Origin: Myxococcales bacterium
GTDB taxonomy: Bacteria > Myxococcota_A > Polyangia > Polyangiales > Polyangiaceae
Direction: 5' to 3'
DNA length: 5,776 nucleotides
Assembly: GCA_013298325.1 (NCBI GenBank)
Contig: JAAFHJ010000285.1
Span: 1 to 5,776 of the forward strand
Part shown: in pieces, positions 1 through 5,494 of the stretch
Position numbering within the stretch: position 1 is the stretch's first letter
Layout: the number at the start of each line of letters is the position of its first letter
The notes under the pieces: generated by a model
Seen by the model: the letters and a program-made list of their open reading frames with translations, nothing else
What the model was told of the DNA's origin: nothing
Database searches by the model: none
Translations under genes and position numbers: made by a program

Positions 1-498
1 ACCGGCGACACTATCGTAACTGAGGTGTCTCGGACCGACCGCTGGCAGGAGGGCAGCGATCTCTTCGTTTGTTGGAACGTGGAAATTACGGTCTTCATCG
101 AATTTCCAGAGCGGCGACAGCGTTGCAAATGTGACATCAAAAGCCCCTTCTGAACGCCGATTCCAGGAAAGAGAGGCCTCAAGAACCTCCCGCGTTTCTG
201 GATGGAGGAGGAGCGATTCACCGGGGCGGAGGCGGGCGAATTGCCAGGGCTCGCCGGAGGGCTTCCACGTCGTGAGGAGGGCGTCGAGGCGCTGAAACTC
301 CGCTTCCGCTTCCGCAAAGGCCTGGGTCGCTTGCGCGCGAGGACCGTAGGCGCGAAACAGGAGGAGCGTCCCCATCGCGTGGCCGCGATGTTCGCTGAAA
401 ACCTCTTGTACTTCTTGGTGTTCTGAAGGGGCCTTTTCGGTTCCGCAGGCGTGGAGAAGGCACGTGAACGCGAGGATGCGGAGCCGCGCTGCTGTCAT
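1..498 (-). CDS. ApbE-type FAD:protein FMN transferase, putative lipoprotein (3' end beyond window)
   Basis: Partial gene: 166 codons are visible and no stop is reached before the left edge. ApbE enzymes split FAD and attach FMN covalently to Thr/Ser of redox proteins such as NqrB, NqrC and RnfG, on the outer face of the inner membrane. Visible family marks are M-G-T at residues 42-44, the helix-rich ERxD-like stretch around 62-75 (EFQRLDALLTTW), GAFDVT at 118-123 followed by LSPLWKF at 127-133, and the pattern continues to the edge. The N-terminus has Arg5 and Arg7, a hydrophobic core (ILAFTCLL) and LHAC at 15-18, so Cys18 is a plausible lipidation site; His at -2 is unusual. The start ATG shares ATGA with the stop of the upstream membrane-protein gene and has no Shine-Dalgarno, which suggests translational coupling. 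The C-terminal catalytic and metal-binding part is outside the window, and no flavinylation target is visible here. Family assignment is strong; activity cannot be judged. Confidence 0.87.
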   Translation of the reverse strand, partial: MTAARLRILAFTCLLHACGTEKAPSEHQEVQEVFSEHRGHAMGTLLLFRAYGPRAQATQAFAEAEAEFQRLDALLTTWKPSGEPWQFARLRPGESLLLHPETREVLEASLSWNRRSEGAFDVTFATLSPLWKFDEDRNFHVPTNEEIAALLPAVGPRHLSYDSVAG

Positions 499-1133
499 TG
501 TCGCGGGGCGCGGCGGAGCTTGGGCAGGACGGTGACTTCCCGACGGCGCTCCCGAGCGATGGCGACGAGGCGGCCGACGAGGGCGCGCCCCTCGGCGACG
601 TCCGGTAGACGTTCAAAGTCGCCATTCCAAAGCTCTAGAAGTGCGCTGTCCTCGGTCACTACCAGGCGATCGATCTGCACCCAATCAAAGCGACGAATGC
701 GCGGGATCCCGAGCCCAACAATCGAACGAATCATCACCGTTTCGTCGTCGATCGTCACGCCCTGAAGGCTCGTCCGGACGACGGTCGCCATGGCGCAGGC
801 GCTCACAAAGAGGGCGACCTTCAGCGACGAGAAGGCGCGGAAGCGGTCCCCCTCGACGATGAACTCAAAGAGGGGACCGTCGACGGTGCAATAGTTTGCG
901 TACAAACTAATTGCCACGAGACCGAGGGAAAAGACCAGGAAGAGCGCCGAAGGGAGACGCGCAGGGAAGGGGAGCCCAAAGTGGCGCGCGCCCGGTGTCG
1001 CCTCGACGACCATGTCGAAACGGGCGACCGTCCCGTGGATTTCGGTGATCGTGATCGGCTCGTCGTCGTCGTAGGCAAGGGGCGTGAGCGGCGTGGCGAC
1101 TCGGAGGGCGTGCGGCTTTTCGGCGATCGACAT
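495..1133 (-). CDS. Two-helix membrane protein with probable PH-like beta domain
   Basis: 212 residues; no named family recognised with certainty. An N-terminal soluble part of about 58 residues contains an acidic DDDE stretch at 22-25. Two hydrophobic helices follow, at about 59-79 and 103-121, joined by a short loop (DGPLFEFIVEGDRF). The C-terminal part (about 122-172) is a run of predicted beta strands, VTIDDETVMIRS then RRFDWVQIDRLVV then ALLELWNG, and ends with an amphipathic helix (182-198) and a basic tail. Two helices followed by strands of this pattern resemble the bacterial PH (bPH/YdbT-like) membrane proteins; this is inference from pattern only. Both termini would lie on the same side, probably cytosolic because of the basic C-terminus. 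A weak AAGGG lies about 10 bases upstream of the ATG. The stop overlaps the apbE-like start by four bases (ATGA), so the two products are probably made in a fixed ratio and may work together at the membrane. Confidence 0.82.
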   Translation of the reverse strand: MSIAEKPHALRVATPLTPLAYDDDEPITITEIHGTVARFDMVVEATPGARHFGLPFPARLPSALFLVFSLGLVAISLYANYCTVDGPLFEFIVEGDRFRAFSSLKVALFVSACAMATVVRTSLQGVTIDDETVMIRSIVGLGIPRIRRFDWVQIDRLVVTEDSALLELWNGDFERLPDVAEGRALVGRLVAIARERRREVTVLPKLRRAPRQ

Positions 1134-1152
1134 GCGTGGAAGACCCTTACCC

Positions 1153-1195
1153 CGCCGCCGACGGAACGCTTGGACCGGCGGCGAAAAAAGTTCCG
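1153..1195 (-). repeat. Two interleaved inverted repeats between the PtsP-like and membrane-protein genes
   Basis: The 63-bp gap holds CGCCGCCG (1153-1160) paired with CGGCGGCG (1176-1183), and CGGAAC (1162-1167) paired with GTTCCG (1190-1195). The arms are interleaved, so the two hairpins are mutually exclusive or would form a pseudoknot. A run of six A/T pairs (1184-1189) lies before the GC-rich stem in the direction of transcription, not after it, so this is not a normal intrinsic terminator. It could affect mRNA processing or polarity within the operon. The base pairing is seen directly; any function is guesswork, and short GC-rich repeats arise by chance in DNA like this. Confidence 0.3.
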
Positions 1196-1196
1196 C

Positions 1197-2519
1197 TTAG
1201 TCGAGGGCCTTCGCGCGGCGTTTTGCACGCAACCGAGCGATTTCGCTCTTCGAAGGGTTGAGGACGAGGAGCCCGTGGGTTGCGTCGACGAGGCAGACGT
1301 CCCCCTCGGTGGCCCACCGGAAGAGGCCACCAATGTTACCGATCGCCGGGACGCCGAGCAGGGCGAGGAGCGTCGCGCTCATGGGATCTTCCGCGACATC
1401 CGATAGGGCGACCCCAACCGGCGAAGAGCGCGCACTCACGAGCAAATCAAATACCGTAAGTGCGTCGGCGACGAGCACCGCTTTGGAGGGGAGTTCGGCC
1501 CGCTTGTCGGTGCGAGCCAACATCACGAGGGCGTCGCACAGGTCTTCGATGGCCTTTGCGCGTCGCTCGGAGAAGGCATCCTGAAGAAAACCGTGGGCAG
1601 TTCGTGCAGCAAGTCCAGCTACTTCACCGAGAGCGGGGCCGATCCCTTTCCCCTTCGAGACCAGGGAGAGTGCGCGCTCGCGAAAACGTGCATCTTGCAG
1701 GATTTGCGCGTAGTCGTCCAGGAAGCGCGCCTCTTCGCCGAGCGAAAGTTCCTTTGAGCGTTCTCGAAGTGCGTCGATGTCTTTCGTCGCGTGCTCGAAG
1801 GCGCGTGCGAGGGCGCGTGCCGCCGCGAGTGGGTCGGGCGCCCCCGGTGGGACGGTTCGTTGGGAGGGGCGTCGGGGGGCAGCAACGGCGCCGAGGGCGA
1901 CCCCTTCCACGATCGGTTGGCCGGGAAGGATGACCTTTCGCGTACCTCCGCCGGCCGCGCGGGCGTTCTCCGGGCGCCGGTTGGCGCGCTCTTCGCGGCG
2001 CGCGTCGAGGAGTTCGGCGCGCTGGATGCCGCTCGCGACGAGGGCGCCTAGGGAAAAGAGGAGTTCGACGTCGGCCGGCGCGAAGGGGACCGATCGTCGC
2101 TGAACGACAAGCGCCCCGAGGGGGGCGCCGCGCGCGAGGAGCGGAACGGCGAGGAACACGGGGAAGCGCGCCTCAGCGAGCGCCTCGAAAGACCTGAATT
2201 TACGCTGGTTTTCTGCAGCTACCGTTGCGATCGGCTGCAAACGGGCGACGGCGTCACCGGTGAGCCCTTCGCCGACGGCGAGCCGCACTCGGCCGAGCGC
2301 CGAGGCAGGGAAGCCGACGTTTCCACGCATGACGAGGGTCGTCCCGTCCCCTTCAAGGACGTAAATACTGGCAACATCTGCGGAAAAGATGCGCGCAATG
2401 CGGGTGGGCGCTTCGTCGAGGATCGTGAGAAGTGGCCACAGCTTGCCGGCCCAGTTGAGGAAATCGGAGAGCGCTTCGATGCGGGAAGCGGTCGGTGGCG
2501 GCAGGGACCGGGAAACCAT
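1197..2519 (-). CDS. GAF domain plus truncated enzyme I (PtsP-like) protein lacking the phospho-histidine
   Basis: 440 residues. Residues about 28-170 are a GAF domain of the PtsP kind (VASIYVLEGDG, VGEGLTGDAV, AVPLLARGAPLGALVVQ). After a short Arg-rich linker (173-195), residues 197-213 (LPGQPIVEGVALG) match the beginning of the PEP-utilising enzyme N-terminal domain. Residues 227-340 match the helical HPr-binding subdomain (FLDDYAQILQD, ERRAKAIEDLCDALVML). Residues 345-423 match the swivelling phosphohistidine domain (LVADALT, LGVPAIG, VCLVDATHGLLVLNP). In active enzyme I this last part carries GG-x-T-S-H-x-A. Here the aligned segment is EDPMSATLLA, with Met380 at the histidine position and no GG. 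The PEP-binding barrel (about 300 residues in the family) is absent, and the next gene starts 63 bp on. It is therefore probably not a phosphotransferase and may be a GAF-controlled binding or regulatory protein. It starts 39 bp after the small pilZ gene and has no clear Shine-Dalgarno. Confidence 0.87.
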   Translation of the reverse strand: MVSRSLPPPTASRIEALSDFLNWAGKLWPLLTILDEAPTRIARIFSADVASIYVLEGDGTTLVMRGNVGFPASALGRVRLAVGEGLTGDAVARLQPIATVAAENQRKFRSFEALAEARFPVFLAVPLLARGAPLGALVVQRRSVPFAPADVELLFSLGALVASGIQRAELLDARREERANRRPENARAAGGGTRKVILPGQPIVEGVALGAVAAPRRPSQRTVPPGAPDPLAAARALARAFEHATKDIDALRERSKELSLGEEARFLDDYAQILQDARFRERALSLVSKGKGIGPALGEVAGLAARTAHGFLQDAFSERRAKAIEDLCDALVMLARTDKRAELPSKAVLVADALTVFDLLVSARSSPVGVALSDVAEDPMSATLLALLGVPAIGNIGGLFRWATEGDVCLVDATHGLLVLNPSKSEIARLRAKRRAKALD

Positions 2520-2558
2520 GACGCGCGACTATAGCGCGAAGCGTCGTAGCCGTCTGGT

Positions 2559-2879
2559 CTACCGATTTACGAGAATTTCGAAGACTTTCCCGAGCCCCGC
2601 GTCCTCTTCATGGAGGAACATCACGCCGGCGGCGTCGCGGGACGTCCACGCGACCCGAGCCGTGAGAACGAGCGGCTCCCAGAATTCGGGCACCGTGACC
2701 GTGAGGACGACGCGATCGCCGACGAAGACATTCGTGCGCGGCTCGATGCGTGCGCCACCCAAACCGATGTCGACGACGCGCACTTTGGTATCGCTGCTGT
2801 CTTGCGCGGAGGCGAGGGAGGCAACAAATCCAACTTTTCGTCGTGCTTGGGCGCGGAAATGGCTCGGCGGCTCGGCCAT
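2559..2879 (-). CDS. Small single-domain PilZ protein (candidate cyclic-di-GMP receptor)
   Basis: 106 residues, essentially one PilZ beta barrel. PilZ domains bind cyclic-di-GMP through an RxxxR arm and a D/NxSxxG turn. Seen here are R9-AQA-R13 (followed by Arg14) and DIGLGG at 37-42, where the usual Ser is Gly39. Strands continue through VLTVTVPEF and VLTARVAWTSRD, and AAGVMFL fits the final vGvxF strand, followed by a short helix. The length is close to the minimum for the family, and there is no signal peptide or membrane segment, so it should be cytosolic. Known proteins of this kind act as adaptors that pass the second-messenger signal to a partner. It is the first gene of the probable four-gene leftward operon and is divergent from the large PilZ gene. 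No Shine-Dalgarno is visible, and a possible hairpin ends two bases before the ATG. The family call is secure; actual cyclic-di-GMP binding is inferred. Confidence 0.86.
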   Translation of the reverse strand: MAEPPSHFRAQARRKVGFVASLASAQDSSDTKVRVVDIGLGGARIEPRTNVFVGDRVVLTVTVPEFWEPLVLTARVAWTSRDAAGVMFLHEEDAGLGKVFEILVNR

Positions 2880-3037
2880 GGGACCCGAACGCTAGCCGCC
2901 CCTTCCGCACGCGGGGAAGAATTCGGGCCGACAATTTCCTTGAGGAGCTGCGCCACCGGGGCCGGGAAGAATGGTTGCACTATTTCCCACCCGGTTTTTC
3001 GCGTTTCCAACGCCCGCTCGACTAAGCTCCCGCCGCC
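2880..3037. other. Divergent intergenic region between the two PilZ genes
   Basis: This 158-bp stretch must carry the start signals for the leftward operon and, unless transcription comes from further away, for the rightward large PilZ gene. I looked for -35/-10 pairs on both strands. TTGAGG (2940-2945) and TTGCAC (2975-2980) on the plus strand have no matching -10 at normal spacing, and TTGTCG on the minus strand (2934-2929) has none either, so I call no promoter. There is no sigma-54 type GG-N10-GC site that I trust. Apart from the hairpin next to the leftward start, I see nothing else in it. Confidence 0.6.
2882..2929 (-). promoter_or_regulatory. Possible two-part hairpin in the leader of the small pilZ gene
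   Basis: Read on the minus strand, GGCCCGAA (2929-2922) can pair with TTCGGGTC (2889-2882): seven Watson-Crick pairs and one G-U. Nested inside it, CTTCC (2919-2915) pairs with GGAAG (2906-2902) around an 8-base loop. The outer stem ends two bases before the ATG at 2879, in the place of a Shine-Dalgarno, so it could hide the ribosome-entry site; as DNA it could instead be an operator. It does not look like a riboswitch class that I know. The complementarity is seen; function, and whether transcription starts upstream of 2929, are unknown. Confidence 0.3.
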
Positions 3038-4918
3038 ATGTCCGACGAACCGCGCAAGAGCCCTCGCGAGAAATTCCTCGGCCTTAACGTCCGCTACAAG
3101 AGCGCGTCCGTTGATGACTTTATCGAAAACCACGCGGTCGACATCGGCCGTGGAGGATTTTTCGTAAAGACGCCGAAGCCCTTTGCTCTGGGAACTCTTG
3201 TAAAATTCGAGATCAAGATCGCCTCCGACGAGTCGGTGCTGAGCGGTGTTGGCTGCGTCGTCTGGCGGCGTGAGCTCGAACCGGGGGCGGTCGCCGTCCC
3301 TGGCAAGGCGGCCGGCATGGGGGTGAAGTTCCTCAAGCTCGAGCCGGGGGCGCGGACGGTGCTGGAGCGCCTCCTTGCGACGAAGGCAAATGCCGGAAAG
3401 TCTTACGAATCTGAGCCGGAAGGGGCTCTGCCCGCCGGGATCGCCGTTGATGCTTCGTTGAACGCGTCGGCTCCGACGGCGAAGGCACCGGCCGCGCCGT
3501 CGGTCGTTCCCCAGGCGCCGTCTGTTGTCCCTGCGGCGCCGTCGGTCGTCCCCGCGAGCCCTTCCAAGGTGGCGCCGGCCGGCTCCGTGAAGGAGCGGCC
3601 GCTTCCGCCGTCGATTCCGCGCTCACCTTCTGTTCCTCTTTTTCCGGAAGATCGGCCACTTGCCGAGGCGGCCCCGCCGTCGGTGGCGCGCCCGGCGACG
3701 AGCGCGACGGCGGCACTGCGGGACGCTCGTTTGGGGGATCCTCGCCGTCGGACGGAAGAAAGCGTCGCCGGGACGCGGCCCGCCGCCCCCGGAAGCGGAT
3801 CGATCGCCCCGAAGCCGGCGATCCCCGCACTTGCTCCTAAATTTTCCGGTACCGGCCTCGCCGCCGTCGATCCTTCGGCGCCGCGCGCGACCTTTGCCGC
3901 CCGTCGTGGGTCGCTCGGCGCCACGCCGCCCCCGCCCGGCGTGGTCGGAATGACCAGTCGGGCCACGGCCGTCGACCCGCTCACGAAGACCGCCGAGTCG
4001 CCGCAGGCGGTCGATGAAGCGCTTCGTGCTGATGCGCAAAGTGCCGAATACTTTGATAAAGCACCTGCACCGTTGAGTGCGCGACCGACGCCCGTCGTCG
4101 GCACGCCGGCCGCGAGTTCGAGCGCGAGCTCCAGCGCGACGAGCATGTTCTTTCCGGCTTCCAGCGGCCCCTCGGAGCCGGTCGTCGAGCCGACGATGAT
4201 GAAGCAGGCCTCCGAACTCCTCGAAGAGGCGCTGAAGGAGGCCGGCGGCGATCTCGCTGAAATCGCGAACAATCCGCTCGCCGTCAACCCGCGGAACGTC
4301 GAGACTGTTCCGCCGGCCCGCGCCCCCGCGGTGCCGCAGGCGCCGATGGCCGACATCGCACCGCCCCTCGTTGGCAGTGCGACCGCCCCGGCCCGCCCGG
4401 AGGCGCCCTATCAGCCGGTTCCGACGGTCTCCGTGCGCGCCGTCACCGTGCCCGACGAACCGTCCAATACCGTTCGAAACATTGTGATTTTCGTCGCGGT
4501 CGCCGCCGTTGTTGCGGCGGTGGCCTTCATCGTGCTTCGGAACGATCGTACGACTGGGGCGGCGGTCGTTCCGCCGGCCGGGTCGGCCTCGGCTTCGGCG
4601 AGCGCGGCGGATGACGTCCGAAAGCTCGCGCCTCCAACCGGCGGTTCCGCGCAAGCGGCGCCGAGCGCAGAGCCGGCGAAACCGGCGCCACCGATCGATC
4701 TCGACGCGCCGAAACCGGCCGAATCTGCTCAGAAAACGGGGATTGCGCCGACCCTTGCCAAGCCGACTGCCGTCGCTCCGCTCCCCGAGTTCCCGGCGAA
4801 GCCGGTCGAGCCGAATCCGGGGACGGGGAAGCCGGTCGACGGAAAGCCGGTCGAGCCAAAGCCGGTCGAAACCGCCAAGCCGCCGGCCGCTGGGCCCGGC
4901 GACATGGACCTAAAGTGA
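3038..4918 (+). CDS. PilZ domain protein with long disordered linker, one membrane helix and Pro/Lys-rich tail
   Basis: 626 residues. Residues about 1-115 form a PilZ domain like the paralogous domain expanded in Myxococcus: R6-KSP-R10, DIGRGG at 35-40 (Gly37 where Ser is usual), FFVKT, VGCVVWRRE at 71-79, and AAGMGVKFLKL at 91-101. A roughly 360-residue linker rich in Ala, Pro and Ser follows. It contains a 7-residue repeat (153-180), a Ser/Ala run (359-369) and one probable amphipathic helix (387-412, KQASELLEEALKEAGG). One membrane helix lies at 481-500 (NIVIFVAVAAVVAAVAFIVL), followed by RNDR. The last 120 residues are Pro/Ala/Lys-rich with four KPV[E/D] units (588-611). With no signal peptide, the PilZ end should be cytosolic and the tail periplasmic, a TonB-like layout without a recognisable TonB C-terminal domain. 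The likely role is to pass a cyclic-di-GMP signal to, or anchor it at, the envelope; this is inference. Its 3' end overlaps the convergent Nudix gene by 9 bp. Confidence 0.88.
   Translation: MSDEPRKSPREKFLGLNVRYKSASVDDFIENHAVDIGRGGFFVKTPKPFALGTLVKFEIKIASDESVLSGVGCVVWRRELEPGAVAVPGKAAGMGVKFLKLEPGARTVLERLLATKANAGKSYESEPEGALPAGIAVDASLNASAPTAKAPAAPSVVPQAPSVVPAAPSVVPASPSKVAPAGSVKERPLPPSIPRSPSVPLFPEDRPLAEAAPPSVARPATSATAALRDARLGDPRRRTEESVAGTRPAAPGSGSIAPKPAIPALAPKFSGTGLAAVDPSAPRATFAARRGSLGATPPPPGVVGMTSRATAVDPLTKTAESPQAVDEALRADAQSAEYFDKAPAPLSARPTPVVGTPAASSSASSSATSMFFPASSGPSEPVVEPTMMKQASELLEEALKEAGGDLAEIANNPLAVNPRNVETVPPARAPAVPQAPMADIAPPLVGSATAPARPEAPYQPVPTVSVRAVTVPDEPSNTVRNIVIFVAVAAVVAAVAFIVLRNDRTTGAAVVPPAGSASASASAADDVRKLAPPTGGSAQAAPSAEPAKPAPPIDLDAPKPAESAQKTGIAPTLAKPTAVAPLPEFPAKPVEPNPGTGKPVDGKPVEPKPVETAKPPAAGPGDMDLK
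3494..3577 (+). repeat. Tandem 21-bp repeat in the PilZ linker, encoding APSVVP[Q/A]
   Basis: Three consecutive 7-residue units (residues 153-159, 160-166 and 167-173) read APSVVPQ, APSVVPA, APSVVPA; a fourth, degraded unit (SPSKVAP) follows. The DNA copies differ at synonymous sites (gtcgtt, gttgtc, gtcgtc for Val-Val), so the array is not a very recent slippage product and the peptide has probably been kept by selection. The proline spacing suggests an extended, flexible spacer. Confidence 0.85.
4799..4870 (+). repeat. Four copies of an 11-bp unit encoding KPV[E/D] in the C-terminal tail
   Basis: The unit aagccggtcga starts at 4799, 4829, 4844 and 4859, always in the same frame, giving KPVE, KPVD, KPVE, KPVE at residues 588-611. 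Spacing is 30, 15 and 15 bp. Near-identity at the DNA level, including the codon choice, suggests recent duplication. Such Lys-Pro/Glu-Pro repeats form stiff extended rods in TonB-like proteins that cross the periplasm; that role here is inferred. Confidence 0.8.
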
Positions 4919-5494
4919 GCGGTCGTCTGGTCCCAAATCGCTGACGAGGGCGACGAAGTGGCGCCCGATCGCGAAGGTGGCGCCCCAGAGGAAATCTTCG
5001 CCGATCGGGTAGCCGATGCGGGGGAAGGTGCCGCTCGCCGCTTGCGCGAACGTCCGAAGCGAAACGGCGTGGACGCGTTCGACCTCGGCGGGGTTCGGGC
5101 GCGGCACGAAGTCGTGGGGCAGAAAACCGACAACCGGCGTGATGACAAAACCGGTTCCGGTGACGAGATCGTCCAAAGAACCGGCAATGTTTACGTCCTG
5201 GCGCGGTAGACCGATCTCTTCTTCTGCCTCACGAAGGGCGGTCTCGAAGGGGCTTTGATCTTCGGCGTCTCGCTTTCCACCGGGGAAAGCGAGCTGGCCG
5301 CCGTGCTTGCGCATGCCGTCCGGGCGCTTCACGACCCAGAGGTGAAGATCGCCGTCGCGTTCGAAAAGTGGAAGAAGCACAGAGGCTTCCACGACCCCTT
5401 CCGGCGTCGGCAGGGCGCGGCGGCTCCGCTTCGCGAGAGCGGCTCCAAGCTTCGCCTCCAGCGAAGCGCGGGTGAGGGGCGCCGGGATCTTCAC
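4910..5494 (-). CDS. Nudix hydrolase, probable coenzyme A pyrophosphatase
   Basis: 194 residues, typical for bacterial CoA pyrophosphatases (NudL/YeaB; NUDT7 in animals). These split CoA or its derivatives into 3',5'-ADP and 4'-phosphopantetheine (or acyl forms of it). The Nudix box runs from G72-G73 through A86-LREAEEEIGL-96, with the metal-binding REAEEE at 88-93. As in this family, the box is one residue longer than the canonical spacing and has Asp instead of the first Glu. Just upstream, VVKRPDGMRKHGG then FPGG (70-73) matches the CoA-specific motif, which separates this family from generic Nudix enzymes. The start is GTG: its last bases form GTGA with the stop of the upstream metallo-hydrolase gene, and the N-terminus from there (IPAPLTRASLEAKLG) fits the family. 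No Shine-Dalgarno is seen, so coupled translation is likely. It is probably cytosolic. Its last nine bases overlap the end of the convergent PilZ gene. Confidence 0.9.
   Translation of the reverse strand: MKIPAPLTRASLEAKLGAALAKRSRRALPTPEGVVEASVLLPLFERDGDLHLWVVKRPDGMRKHGGQLAFPGGKRDAEDQSPFETALREAEEEIGLPRQDVNIAGSLDDLVTGTGFVITPVVGFLPHDFVPRPNPAEVERVHAVSLRTFAQAASGTFPRIGYPIGEDFLWGATFAIGRHFVALVSDLGPDDRSL

Noticed and set aside
202..625. Short open frames on both strands near the left end (202-426 plus, 218-625 minus).
   Set aside because: They overlap the ApbE-like frame on the minus strand, which has clear family motifs from residue 42 to the edge, and the membrane-protein gene. Their own translations are Arg/Pro-rich and match nothing.
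1134..1196. Intrinsic terminator after the PtsP-like gene.
   Set aside because: A GC-rich stem exists, but the T-run precedes it in the direction of transcription, and on the other strand the stem is followed by A, not T.
1134..1200. A frameshift that would restore the missing C-terminal barrel of the PtsP-like protein.
   Set aside because: Only 63 bp lie before the next gene, and that gene encodes an unrelated membrane protein, so about 300 residues of barrel cannot be hidden here.
2528..2533. TATAGT on the minus strand just before the PtsP-like start, as a -10 box for a leaderless transcript.
   Set aside because: No -35-like hexamer lies at normal spacing, and the gene is only 39 bp after its upstream neighbour, so co-transcription is simpler.
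2880..3037. A cyclic-di-GMP riboswitch in the divergent region, suggested by the two PilZ genes.
   Set aside because: I could not find the conserved core of a known cyclic-di-GMP riboswitch on either strand; only the simple nested hairpin is present.
3403..4654. Long open frames (317 and 343 codons) on the strand opposite the large PilZ gene.
   Set aside because: They are Arg/Gly/Ala-rich with no recognisable domain and lie wholly under a gene with a clear PilZ domain and membrane helix. GC-rich, low-complexity codons open the antisense frames.
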